34,669 nt of DNA, from positions 1 to 34,669 of the forward strand of contig DWVR01000081.1 in the NCBI GenBank assembly GCA_019120125.1. Reading direction: 5' to 3'. The notes beneath the pieces are model-generated. The model worked only from the letters and a program-made list of their open reading frames with translations. It was not told the DNA's origin and ran no database searches. Positions 25,552 through 33,905 of the stretch are shown one piece after another (the first letter of the stretch is position 1; each line of letters begins with the position of its first letter). Origin of the DNA: Candidatus Phocaeicola excrementigallinarum (GTDB lineage: Bacteria; Bacteroidota; Bacteroidia; Bacteroidales; Bacteroidaceae). The position numbers and the translations under genes were made by a program.

Positions 25552-26852
25552 TTTTGTTTATGTTCTTCAGCCCATTCCTGGAGCATGCCGATCGCTTTAG
25601 CCAACACACCGGCTGAACCTTTGAAGTGTCCGCTTCCGCTGGGGACTCCTCCCATTCCATACCATTCGTAGAAGCCGTTGTTTTCCAATACACGGTCTAT
25701 CATCGGACGGATTTCAGCATATGCTTCCTTTATCATGCCATGGGCGATCAACTGCTGGATCATGCGTCCGCCGTACCAGGTCCAGTCACCTCCGTTCTGA
25801 TACACATACGGTTTTGACATTCCTCCATGGAAGAAACCTTCGGGATAAGGGGGATAGAGGGTCAGTCCGATACTTGGCATGCCGGACAGTCGGACGTTCT
25901 CCAGCATTTTCCCGTTTGAAATCCGTATCTCTTCGTCTGTCAGCAGTCCCGCTTCAATGGCGATGGCCGTACCTCCATGGTAATATATCTGGTTCTCATC
26001 GAATCCTTCGGGTACAGGTGATTTGTCGGGATAAATGTGGGGAATGAATTTCCGGTTCTTTTCATCCCAGAGGTGCTTGCGGACATTCTCCGCGGTCTGT
26101 TCCCTCAATGCTCTCCATTTTGACAGTAGTGCGGTGCTGTCTGTCATTTCTTCCAGATAGTCGAGAGCGATGATGAACATAGCGTTGTCATATACGTCGA
26201 TGGCTGGTGTGGACAGTTCGTTCATGTCACAACCGAAGTCATCGTTCGGCTGTACGTCTCCCCAGTCGGCTGTCATCGCTCCGAACAATAGTCCGTAATC
26301 CGGATTGTACCGTTCTTTCATGAGATAATCCACCATTCTGTCCATCCGTCGCAGTACGGTTTGTCCTGCCACGTCTTCCTGCAGGATGGAGCGGTCGCCT
26401 GTCTTTTGTATGTATTTCCCCACAATCTGGATCAATGATGTTTCCTGGTCTGTCTCCACGGTGTTCTTGAAGGCGACGTGTTCCGGTGCCGCATCCGAAT
26501 AATAAGGTGTATCATCATGCCAGTTGAAGTCGGGTTTCAACACATATCCGTCTATCATTTCTCCGTTGGGTTGCTGTAAAGCGAAGAACAGCAGGATGGC
26601 GTTGCGCAAATCCTTTGTGTCGCTTTCTTCACAGGCGGTCTCGATGAAAGTGTTCATGTCGCGTGCCCATATCTGTGAGTATCCGCTTCCGGCGTTGAGT
26701 CCTTGTCGGATCACCTCACGTGCCATGCTGTCCACTTGTTGCAGGGACTTGTCGTTACTGATCTGCTCAGCGAGCAGTTGTTCTGCCGTGGGGGATGAGC
26801 ATGCGGAAAGGGCAAGGATCATCCCTACGGCGATAGAGTGTAGTTTTCTCAT
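25548..26852 (-). CDS. (alpha/alpha)6-barrel glycosidase-like lipoprotein, family unassigned
   Basis: The protein has 434 residues with a lipobox (MILALSAC, Cys18). Motifs of clan-GH-like (alpha/alpha)6 barrels are seen: GYSQIWARDMNTFIETACEE (Arg/Asp pair at 64-65), PNGEMIDGYVLKPDF, YHGGTAIAIEAGL, NGGDWTWYGGRMIQQL and a terminal GSGHFKGSAG. It resembles proteins annotated as glycogen-debranching or MGH1/GH63-like hydrolases, but I cannot place it in a family; GH125 motifs are not seen. It is the first gene of the mannoside operon, so a mannose-containing oligosaccharide is the likely substrate. The last 4 bp overlap the isomerase start (ATGA). Confidence 0.75.
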   Translation of the reverse strand: MRKLHSIAVGMILALSACSSPTAEQLLAEQISNDKSLQQVDSMAREVIRQGLNAGSGYSQIWARDMNTFIETACEESDTKDLRNAILLFFALQQPNGEMIDGYVLKPDFNWHDDTPYYSDAAPEHVAFKNTVETDQETSLIQIVGKYIQKTGDRSILQEDVAGQTVLRRMDRMVDYLMKERYNPDYGLLFGAMTADWGDVQPNDDFGCDMNELSTPAIDVYDNAMFIIALDYLEEMTDSTALLSKWRALREQTAENVRKHLWDEKNRKFIPHIYPDKSPVPEGFDENQIYYHGGTAIAIEAGLLTDEEIRISNGKMLENVRLSGMPSIGLTLYPPYPEGFFHGGMSKPYVYQNGGDWTWYGGRMIQQLIAHGMIKEAYAEIRPMIDRVLENNGFYEWYGMGGVPSGSGHFKGSAGVLAKAIGMLQEWAEEHKQK

Positions 26853-26875
26853 AGTCTGTGTCTTTTTCTTTTTTA

Positions 26876-26883
26876 CAAAGATA
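26876..26883 (-). promoter_or_regulatory. Candidate -7 box of the mannoside operon
   Basis: On the minus strand TATCTTTG matches TAnnTTTG and lies 24 bp before the start of the first operon gene. A -33 element is not obvious, consistent with need for an activator such as the divergent AraC protein. Confidence 0.55.
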
Positions 26884-26981
26884 CAGCGACAGAAGATAAG
26901 AGGGAAGATATTTTGTTGTGATTTGCTTATACTATCTTACTATTTGTCGGGTGAAAATGACATGATTTGTCCATGAATCGT

Positions 26982-26989
26982 TATTTTTG
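26982..26989 (+). promoter_or_regulatory. Candidate -7 box of the divergent AraC gene
   Basis: TATTTTTG fits TAnnTTTG 27 bp before the AraC start at 27016. A TTTG at 26966-26969 is closer (12 bp) than the normal spacing, so the -33 element is doubtful. Confidence 0.45.
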
Positions 26990-27015
26990 CAGATGACTTC
27001 TGAATAATTTCGCAG

Positions 27016-27918
27016 ATGGTAAAGATAAAAGAAGGGTTTAAGGGGGAACGGTTTGTGTTCCTTCCTGAACAGTTGCTTGAGGAGTATGCTCAGGATCCGT
27101 TGATAGGCAATCTCTATATCCGGAAGATCGGTTATTTCCCACGGGTGAAGTACCACTATATCCGGAAAGAAAACGGTTGTGACTATATGATGCTCATTTA
27201 TTGTACCGACGGTAAAGGATGGTATCAGATTGGCGGGCACACATACGAGGTGAACCGGAATGAATATGTCATCATTCCCCGAAATACACCATACGCTTTT
27301 GGGGCAGATGAAGAAAATCCTTGGACTATTTATTGGCTGCATTTCAAGGGCCGTTCGTGCATGCACTTCCAGAACGCCACTTTTAGTCCGGAACCGGTAT
27401 TGCCCGGCGAGCATTCACGGTTGCAGGACAGGTTGGGGCTCTTTGAGGAAATCTACCGTGCTTTCTCTATGGCTTATGTGAAGGAGTACATGCTTTATTC
27501 TTCGCTTTGTCTGTATTCCTTTCTCGGTTCATTCCTTTGTCTGGAACAATACCGTTCCGTACTTACTTGCAATGAGGAGAAAGTGTCATTCTCTGATAAG
27601 GTAATTCATTATATGCAGGAAAACGTACAGCACAATTTGTCTCTTAAACAATTGGCGGCATATTTTAAATACTCTCCTTCGCATTTCTCCATGCTTTTCC
27701 AGCGTGAGACTGGCGTCTCGCCTATCAGTTGTTTCCTTCAGCTCAAGATACAGAAAGCGTGTCAGTATATTGAACTGACAGATTTGAAACTGAACGAGAT
27801 TTCCACCCTGTTGGGCTTTGAGGAGCCTGCCTATTTCTCCAGACTCTTTTCCAAGGTCATGGGACTCTCGCCTTCTGAATACAGACGGAAGGAGGCAGGA
27901 CGTACGTTGCTTCCTTAA
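27016..27918 (+). CDS. AraC-family regulator, divergent from the mannoside operon
   Basis: The protein has 300 residues. The N-terminal AraC-binding cupin domain spans about 25-150 (MMLIYCTDGKGWYQIGGHTY, then NEYVIIPRNTPYAFG, then WTIYWLHFKG). The C-terminal double helix-turn-helix spans about 195-292 (LSLKQLAAYFKYSPSHFSML and LNEISTLLGFEEPAYFSRLF), ending in the family motif GLSPSEYRR. It is transcribed away from the operon across a 163-bp gap holding candidate -7 boxes in both directions. The simplest inference is that it senses mannose or a mannoside and activates the operon. It is only distantly similar to the AraC protein at 11310-12182. Confidence 0.92.
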   Translation: MVKIKEGFKGERFVFLPEQLLEEYAQDPLIGNLYIRKIGYFPRVKYHYIRKENGCDYMMLIYCTDGKGWYQIGGHTYEVNRNEYVIIPRNTPYAFGADEENPWTIYWLHFKGRSCMHFQNATFSPEPVLPGEHSRLQDRLGLFEEIYRAFSMAYVKEYMLYSSLCLYSFLGSFLCLEQYRSVLTCNEEKVSFSDKVIHYMQENVQHNLSLKQLAAYFKYSPSHFSMLFQRETGVSPISCFLQLKIQKACQYIELTDLKLNEISTLLGFEEPAYFSRLFSKVMGLSPSEYRRKEAGRTLLP

Positions 27919-27973
27919 AACAAAAAGAATCTCCGGAACCGCCCGACAGGAGAAACGGGCGATGACCGGAGAT
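27917..27973 (-). terminator. Terminator of the receptor/lipoprotein operon
   Basis: A two-part stem (27929-27936 with 27966-27973, and 27940-27945 with 27956-27961) is followed on the minus strand by TTCTTTTTGTTTT. On the plus strand no T-run follows, so it mainly serves the minus-strand operon. Confidence 0.75.
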
Positions 27974-28014
27974 CCGTCATTTATGAAAGTTTGATTATAA
28001 AGGAGATGCTGTTA

Positions 28015-30252
28015 TCAGAGTTCGTATCCTGTCCAGCCGAAGTCGGTGGTCGGACAACCGGTGTTGCCGTCAGCGATTTTTACAACAGCTCCTGCAGGAT
28101 TCTTGTCATTGGTGTCCTTTTCAACGTTGGTCGCGCCCTTGGTTACCTGAATCGAAGTGCCGTCGGCCGCATTGCCTTTGCTGTCTTGAAGGTCAACCAG
28201 TTCCTCGATGACACCGGTGCCCAGAACCAGAGCGTTGGTGATGGTGGCCTTGGCGCCGCGGCGTACCTTGATGGCATCCTGCATGGCCTGTCCCTCAGCC
28301 AGATTCTCGATGGTCATGTTCTCGATCTTGAAGTCGGCCTGCGGAGTGTGGTCAGGACCGTTTCCGTCCAGGTTTCCGTCAGCCTCCACGCCGCGCGGAT
28401 CTTCTTCCGTGCTGGTGAAGCCGGCTTCCCATCTTCCGTAGCAGTTGCTCAATGTACCGCAATATCCTTGGGTGAAGTCGAACATGTCATCATCGCAGTT
28501 CACGGCCAGCAGGTTGCTTACGTTGACCGAGCCTCCGAAGAACTCAATGGCATCGTCCGCACCTTCCGCGATATAGATATGGTCGATCTTTGTACCGTTG
28601 CCTACCGCATTCAGTGTAAGACCGTTGTGCTCGATATCCGCGCTGGAACGGGCACCTGTGTAAAGCAGTCTCACGTAAGTCAACACACCGGAGTCGTCGG
28701 TGTTGTCATTACCGCCATACATCACGTTGTTGTCGATTTCTGTGGCAGCTTCGTTGGTCTTGCCAGCCTCACCGGAAATGACTGCCTTACCGTTGATGAT
28801 CAGACCGCCCCAGTAGCCGGATACAGCTGTCTCATTGTCAGCGGTGAAAGTGATAGGAGCGTCTGCCGTACCTTCTGCAAAGATCTTTCCCCCACGTTCA
28901 ACGAGGATGAAGTTCTCGAAGCCTTCTCTTGCCTTGATGGTCATTCCGGCGGGGATTCGCAGGATACCACCGTCCTTCACGTGTACAGAACCGTTGATGA
29001 AGTATTGCTTGTTGGCATCCAAAGTCACTTCAGCGGTGATTTCTGTCGGGATGTTCTCTTCTTCCATTGCAACCGGTGCGTCTGCCTCAGAGAACTGGTA
29101 GCCTGTCCATGCGAAAGCGGCCTGGTCGGCACCTGTGTTTCCGTTCACAATATTCACGTTGGCATATTCTTCATTGTGGTTTACCAAACCGTCAGTAATG
29201 TTGGTGGCACCGTTTGTCACGCTGATTTCTGTGCCGGTAGTGGCATCACCTTTACCGTCTGTCAGGTCAATCAGGTTTTCAATCGGACCGTTGCCTACGA
29301 CCAATGCGTTCTTGATGTGTGCGGTCGCGCCACGACGGATCTTGATCGCGTCGTTCATGTTCTGGTTGGCAGCGAATGTGGCGATGGTCATGTTTTCGAT
29401 CGTGAAGTCTGCCTGCGGAGTGTGGTCAGGACCGTTTCCGTCCAGATTACCGTCTGCCTCTACGCCGCGTGGGTCTTCTTCCGTGCTGGTGAATCCGTTT
29501 TCCCAAACGCCGTAGCAGTTGCTGAGTGTACCGCAATATCCTTGGGTGAAGTCGAACATGTCATCATCGCAGTTCACGGCCAGCAGGTTGCTTACGTTGA
29601 CCGAGCCTCCGAAGAACTCAATGGCGTCGTCCGCACCTTCCGCGATATAGATGTTGCTGATGGTTGTTCCGTTACCTACGCCGTTCAGTGTAAGGCCGTT
29701 GTGCTCGATGTCCGCGCTGGAGCGTGCGCCTGTGTAGAGCAACTGTACATATTCGATGACACCGCTGTTGTCAGCCGCGTCTGTACCGCCGTAGATCTGG
29801 TTGTTGTCTACCTCTGTGCCTGCGGTCGTACCGGCTGAAGCACCGGAAATGGGAGCCTTGCCGTTGATGATCAGACCACCCCAATAGCCTGAAGTCGCGT
29901 CCTCGCTGTCGGCTGTGAGGATAATCGGCTTGTCTGCAGTACCTTTCGCATTGATCTTACCGCCTTGGGCCACGAGGATATATTTGTCGAATCCTTTAGC
30001 TGCCTTGATGGTTGTTCCGGCTGGAATTTCAAGTGTGGCACCATCGGGCACAGTCAGGGTACCGGTCAGGTGATATTCCTTGCTGGCATCCAGAGTGAGC
30101 GTTCCTTCTACTGTACCGGAGAGTTCCTCTGTTTCCACGGTCGGTACATCCGGTTCCTGGTTGTTAGGTGTGTCCTCGTCACTGCAAGAGGTCAGGCTCA
30201 CTGCACTTACGATGGCGGCAAACGCCATAGCACTTAAAAATACTTTTTTCAT
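28015..30252 (-). CDS. Internally duplicated beta-helix-like outer-membrane lipoprotein
   Basis: The protein has 745 residues. The start at 30252 opens a lipoprotein signal (MKKVFLSAMAFAAIVSAVSL, then TSCSDED), chosen over the frame start at 30291. After an acidic, proline-containing linker the protein consists of two repeats of about 358 residues. Each begins with a TLDA.K.Y...G strand set and IPAGTTIKA, then SGYWGGLIINGKA, IYGG or MYGG, LLYTGARSSADIEHNGLTL, and a highly conserved block near CDDDMFDFTQGYCG. The pattern is that of right-handed beta-helix (parallel strand) proteins; similar proteins are often mislabelled multidrug transporters, but there are no membrane helices. It follows the TonB-dependent receptor by 48 bp and is probably its surface partner. 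The ligand is unknown. Confidence 0.82.
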   Translation of the reverse strand: MKKVFLSAMAFAAIVSAVSLTSCSDEDTPNNQEPDVPTVETEELSGTVEGTLTLDASKEYHLTGTLTVPDGATLEIPAGTTIKAAKGFDKYILVAQGGKINAKGTADKPIILTADSEDATSGYWGGLIINGKAPISGASAGTTAGTEVDNNQIYGGTDAADNSGVIEYVQLLYTGARSSADIEHNGLTLNGVGNGTTISNIYIAEGADDAIEFFGGSVNVSNLLAVNCDDDMFDFTQGYCGTLSNCYGVWENGFTSTEEDPRGVEADGNLDGNGPDHTPQADFTIENMTIATFAANQNMNDAIKIRRGATAHIKNALVVGNGPIENLIDLTDGKGDATTGTEISVTNGATNITDGLVNHNEEYANVNIVNGNTGADQAAFAWTGYQFSEADAPVAMEEENIPTEITAEVTLDANKQYFINGSVHVKDGGILRIPAGMTIKAREGFENFILVERGGKIFAEGTADAPITFTADNETAVSGYWGGLIINGKAVISGEAGKTNEAATEIDNNVMYGGNDNTDDSGVLTYVRLLYTGARSSADIEHNGLTLNAVGNGTKIDHIYIAEGADDAIEFFGGSVNVSNLLAVNCDDDMFDFTQGYCGTLSNCYGRWEAGFTSTEEDPRGVEADGNLDGNGPDHTPQADFKIENMTIENLAEGQAMQDAIKVRRGAKATITNALVLGTGVIEELVDLQDSKGNAADGTSIQVTKGATNVEKDTNDKNPAGAVVKIADGNTGCPTTDFGWTGYEL
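28453..28551. repeat. Identical 99-nt tract, copy 1 (C-terminal repeat)
   Basis: This tract is identical over 99 nt to 29527-29625, exactly 1074 bp (358 codons) away in the same gene. Identity includes third codon positions, unlike most of the flanking repeat. It encodes the block around GGSVNVSNLLAVNCDDDMF. Confidence 0.85.
29527..29625. repeat. Identical 99-nt tract, copy 2 (N-terminal repeat)
   Basis: Partner of 28453-28551 within the duplicated lipoprotein gene. One difference follows at the next base, after which identity resumes for a further ~26 nt. Confidence 0.85.
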
Positions 30253-30300
30253 ATTGGTAAAATTAAAATGGTTGGTTATTCTTTGTCTCAATTCATTGGG

Positions 30301-33003
30301 CTAGAAATTGCATGTCAGACCGATGCTGAAGTCCAGGCCTTTCTTGTATTTGCTCAGCACCACTTCATTGTCTGTCGCGTTTCCCTTGCGGGTCAGCTGG
30401 TGGGTGGAGTTCAGCAGGTTGCGCGCTTTCAGGCTGATGGAGAAGAATTTCCCTATCTGCGTGGAAGCCACGAGGTCGAGTGTCGGGATTCCGTTTTCAA
30501 TGATGTCCTGGTATCCTTGTGTACCGATGGTGTAGATCCTGTCACTGAAGTAGTTGAATATCAGTGTTCCCGTGAAGGAGTTCGTGCCCTTACGGAGCAG
30601 GTAGCTGAGATCGGCGTTCACGATCCACGGCGCGGCTCCTTCCAGTTGTGATCCGGTCGGGTCTGTCGCCAGGGGCACTTTGGCGCAAGTGTATGTGTAG
30701 GCACCGTTCGCTCCGAAGCTCAGTCTGCTGAGTCCTTCGTTCTGCAGCGGACGTGAGAAGATGTTTTTCTTCAGTTCCACTTCTACGCCCGCAGCCGTGG
30801 CATGATCGGAGATGTTCTCGTAGGAGAGGAATCCTCCGGCACTTGCGATTTCGATACGGGAAATCGGGTGCTTGATGTATTTGTAGAAACCTGTCACGGC
30901 AAACAGCTCCGAGGGTGAGATGTAGTAGTCCCATTTCAGATCTATGTTGTAATTGTCCGACGGTTTCAGGTCCGGGTTACCCTGGCTGTTGAAGCTTACG
31001 CTTACATAGCGGTAGGGTGAGATTTCTTTTGCCTGGGGCAGCGTGTAGGTCTTGCTGGCCGCAAGGCGGAGGGCATGCTTGTCGTTGAGGTTGTAGCGCA
31101 GGTTGAGGCTGGGCAGGAAGTAGGACTTGTCGATTTCCTGTTCGCCTTGGCTGCCTCCACGGTTCACGTTGTAGTCTACTTTCATGAATACGTCATCGTA
31201 TTTCAGTCCCAGATTGGCGGTGAACTTTGACGTGAACTGGTAAGTGGCTTCCGCATACGCCGAGTGGATGTTCTTGTTCACGTCATACTTGTCCACGTTC
31301 CGGTCGAGAAGGAAGTTGTGATTGCTGTAATTGGTTTCATTAAAGTAATTGTCGAAATTGATGTTGTTGATGTCGAATTCTGTCTGGCGAGCCACTGACA
31401 TGTCGTATTCCACTGCTTCGAATCCGTCGTCGATGATACGTCCCATATATCCGATCTGAACGTTTGAGTTCTGCTCGAACCGGTCGGCTATCTTATATAC
31501 GAGCGATGCGCGGAAGTTCAAGTCCTTCTCGTCCAGTTCCGAGAAATAGCGTTGCTGGATTCCGGTACCCTTCATCGGCACATATCCTTTGTCGGTTTTC
31601 ACCAGATTGTTGATGCGGCGGTCTGGCTCGTTGCCGTTGATGATATTGTAGGAGACACCCGCATGAAGGTCGAATTTCTTGTTCAGTTCCCACTTGCTGT
31701 TCAGCTGGTTCACGAACAGCAGGTTGTCGTTGGTCTGCTGGCGGCGCATGAATCCTTCGTAAGTGTCCGATGACTGATAGTCGGCGTCCATGCCCAGATA
31801 GTCGCCCACCGATTCCTTGGTGGCGTGCACCATCATGAAGTTATATCCGATTCTGTGTCTGTTGTCGTGGCTGTAGTCCAGGTTGGCCATTGCCACCTGG
31901 CTGGTCTCCACCTGAGAGATGTCGCCGTCCATATCCTGCGACAGGTCGCCGCTGGTGATGGAGTTGCGCACTTCTTCCTCATAGTGTGTGTAGTTCTTGT
32001 TGTGGCTTGCTACCAGGAAGAAAGAAAGCGGATTGTCTCCGATATTGAATTTCTTTCCTCCCGATATGGCATAGCTCTGGTTGACCTGCAGGTTCTGCTT
32101 GCTTGGGTCGAGTGAATTATGAAAATTGTAGCTGTCCAGTTTTTCTCCCGGCTGGGTCTTGTCGGCGAATCCGAACGCGTTCACCCCGTCCAGTTTCAGA
32201 AAGTCTGAGGAGACGGTCTGTGTGTTCAGTCCTCCCGATACGCTGAGATTGAGTTTCCCGTCTCCCGTCAGTTCCTTGGAGGTGATGTTGATGTTGGCTC
32301 CCGCCACATCGGCAAGCGTGTTGCTGTAGAATGCCTTGTTCACTTCCACCGACTGGATGATGTCTGTGGAGAAGAAATCGAGGGCGATGTTCTTGTATTC
32401 CGGATCCTCCGAGGGAATCGGGAAGCGGTTGAGTGTGGTGATGTTATAGCGGTCGCCCAGTCCACGGACGAATACGTTTTTCACGCCTTCCTGTTTCGAG
32501 ATGCCTGAGATTTTGGTGACCGCTCCTTGCGCGTCGCTGACACCTTTCCGCGAGAGCTCCTGCGCGCCTACGGCCTGTACGGCCACGATGGAACGTTTCT
32601 GCTCGAGCATGGTCACGTTTTCCGATTCACGGTTGGCCTTTGCCACCACCACGACATCCGACAGCATGTGCTCGTCGGTCTCCAGCTCGAAATCAAGAGT
32701 GGTGATCTTGTTGTCCTCAATCTTTACCTGTCGTTTGACCGCTGTCTTATAGCCTACATATTTGATTTCTATATCATAGATACCATCGTCAATGCCGGAC
32801 AGCTGGAAATTTCCGTCAATGTCTGTCATCGTCGCGATGTTGTGTCCCACAATCTGTACGGTAGCGCCTATCAGTGGTTCCTTTGATTTTTGGTCTTTGA
32901 TGCAACCTCTGAGATTCACTTCCAACTCATTCGCCCCAAACACTTGTGCGGCCATCACCGACATGAACGCGGCCGCACTGATCCATTTTCTTACCCTGTT
33001 CAT
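30301..33003 (-). CDS. TonB-dependent receptor with carboxypeptidase-regulatory-like N-terminal domain
   Basis: This 900-residue outer-membrane receptor has a signal peptide (about 1-23), a carboxypeptidase-D-regulatory-like domain (about 28-112, LIGATVQIVGHNIATMTDID), a plug domain (VFVRGLGDRYNITTLNRFPI, then ADVAGANINITSK) and a C-terminal beta-barrel ending in LTCNF. The RGLGDRY..TTLN plug motif marks a receptor subgroup distinct from SusC, and there is no SusD partner; instead the duplicated lipoprotein follows by 48 bp. Such receptors import ligands with TonB energy. The ligand cannot be told from sequence. A phased repeat array lies upstream, between this gene and the divergent thioredoxin gene. 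Confidence 0.93.
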   Translation of the reverse strand: MNRVRKWISAAAFMSVMAAQVFGANELEVNLRGCIKDQKSKEPLIGATVQIVGHNIATMTDIDGNFQLSGIDDGIYDIEIKYVGYKTAVKRQVKIEDNKITTLDFELETDEHMLSDVVVVAKANRESENVTMLEQKRSIVAVQAVGAQELSRKGVSDAQGAVTKISGISKQEGVKNVFVRGLGDRYNITTLNRFPIPSEDPEYKNIALDFFSTDIIQSVEVNKAFYSNTLADVAGANINITSKELTGDGKLNLSVSGGLNTQTVSSDFLKLDGVNAFGFADKTQPGEKLDSYNFHNSLDPSKQNLQVNQSYAISGGKKFNIGDNPLSFFLVASHNKNYTHYEEEVRNSITSGDLSQDMDGDISQVETSQVAMANLDYSHDNRHRIGYNFMMVHATKESVGDYLGMDADYQSSDTYEGFMRRQQTNDNLLFVNQLNSKWELNKKFDLHAGVSYNIINGNEPDRRINNLVKTDKGYVPMKGTGIQQRYFSELDEKDLNFRASLVYKIADRFEQNSNVQIGYMGRIIDDGFEAVEYDMSVARQTEFDINNINFDNYFNETNYSNHNFLLDRNVDKYDVNKNIHSAYAEATYQFTSKFTANLGLKYDDVFMKVDYNVNRGGSQGEQEIDKSYFLPSLNLRYNLNDKHALRLAASKTYTLPQAKEISPYRYVSVSFNSQGNPDLKPSDNYNIDLKWDYYISPSELFAVTGFYKYIKHPISRIEIASAGGFLSYENISDHATAAGVEVELKKNIFSRPLQNEGLSRLSFGANGAYTYTCAKVPLATDPTGSQLEGAAPWIVNADLSYLLRKGTNSFTGTLIFNYFSDRIYTIGTQGYQDIIENGIPTLDLVASTQIGKFFSISLKARNLLNSTHQLTRKGNATDNEVVLSKYKKGLDFSIGLTCNF

Positions 33004-33107
33004 TATTTAATCTCGATGCTTTGTTTTTCCGGTTGCAAATTTCGGGGGTTGGGGTTACAGTGTCATATCATGGAGATGAATAAGTGTTTAAATATGGGTT
33101 TCTGTTG

Positions 33108-33175
33108 TGTTTCAGGATATTGCATTGCTGTTTCAGGATGTTTCGTTCCTGTTTCCGGTTTTACGTTCCTGTTGC
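33108..33175. promoter_or_regulatory. Helically phased short repeats in the divergent intergenic region
   Basis: TGTTTC occurs at 33108, 33129, 33139 and 33150, with a related TGTTGC at 33170; intervals are 21, 10, 11 and 20 bp, all near multiples of one DNA turn. GTTTCAGGAT occurs twice (33109, 33130) and CGTTCCTGTT twice (33144, 33164). This fills the middle of the 305-bp gap 33004-33308. The spacing is that of head-to-tail half-sites bound by OmpR/PhoB-type response regulators; the identity of the binder is inference. Confidence 0.5.
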
Positions 33176-33271
33176 AGTCGGTCCCGCCCTGCATTGGCGT
33201 CGCGGACATTCATTTAATGTTAAAACAGCTTACAAAGCGGGTGGTTCGCGCGGTTTTTCCGTGTTTTCAGA

Positions 33272-33279
33272 TAACTTTG
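33272..33279 (+). promoter_or_regulatory. Candidate -7 box of the thioredoxin gene
   Basis: TAACTTTG fits TAnnTTTG and lies 29 bp before the ATG at 33309. The -33 region is not clear. Confidence 0.5.
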
Positions 33280-33308
33280 TAGCGTTGGACATTAAAAATG
33301 GAAAGAAT

Positions 33309-33827
33309 ATGAGAAAATTTATCGCATTGCTGCTGTGCGTGTTCGCTTTGTGCACGGCTCAGGTCTCCGCCCAGAACGGGGGAGAGGAAAAGATCAAGGC
33401 GGGTGACGCGCTTCCGGCCTTTACGTTACATTCCGGAACTTATGGAGACGTGAGTCCGGCCGACTTGAAAGGCAAGGTGGTGCTGGTCAGCCTTTTCGCT
33501 ACCTGGTGCGGCCCTTGCCAGCTGGAACTGGCGGAGGTGCAGAAAACGTTGTGGCCGGAATATAAGGATAACAAGGATTTCAGGCTTCTGGTCATCGGCC
33601 GTGAGCACACCGAGGCTGATCTGGAGAAGTACAACGCGCGCAAGAAGTTCAGTTTTCCGCTTTATCCCGACCCGAAGCGTGAAGCGTATTCCCTTTTCGC
33701 GGACAATACCATTCCGCGTGCCTATCTGTTCGGAAAAGACGGCAGACTGGTCTATTCGTCTGTAGGCTACACGAAGGCTGAGTTCCAGAAGTTGATGGAG
33801 GCGATAGCGCAGGCGCTTGCACAATGA
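33309..33827 (+). CDS. TlpA-like periplasmic thioredoxin-fold protein
   Basis: The protein has 172 residues with a signal peptide (MRKFIALLLCVFALCTAQVS, cut near AQN). The start at 33309 is chosen because it opens the signal peptide and follows the -7 box; the frame upstream to 33084 is a run-on. It carries the active-site WCGPC (66-70) within LVSLFATWCGPCQLELAEV and the cis-proline loop TIPRAYL (P136). The family reduces or shuffles disulfides in the periplasm, or supports cytochrome c maturation. It is divergent from the TonB-dependent receptor and shares the intergenic region with the phased repeats. It is a single-gene unit with its own terminator. Confidence 0.93.
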   Translation: MRKFIALLLCVFALCTAQVSAQNGGEEKIKAGDALPAFTLHSGTYGDVSPADLKGKVVLVSLFATWCGPCQLELAEVQKTLWPEYKDNKDFRLLVIGREHTEADLEKYNARKKFSFPLYPDPKREAYSLFADNTIPRAYLFGKDGRLVYSSVGYTKAEFQKLMEAIAQALAQ

Positions 33828-33829
33828 TT

Positions 33830-33887
33830 CCGGGAATACGGAGGCACGAAAAGGGAAAGCTCCGTGTTTTTGTGCCTCCGTATCCGG
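33830..33887. terminator. Bidirectional terminator between thioredoxin and DUF5106 gene remnant
   Basis: Arms 33830-33852 and 33867-33887 pair over ~20 bp with a 2-nt bulge; T-runs follow on both strands. It begins 3 bp after the thioredoxin stop. Confidence 0.85.
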
Positions 33888-33905
33888 TTTTATGGCGGCT
33901 TTCCC

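Noticed and set aside
27991-29838. 615-codon plus-strand frame opposite the duplicated lipoprotein
   Set aside because: It is the antisense of a gene with strong codon bias and is long only because the sense gene is repeated; no signal or family motif.
33084-33308. N-terminal extension of the thioredoxin protein
   Set aside because: It covers the phased repeats and -7 box, is Cys/Phe-rich without pattern, and would bury the signal peptide.
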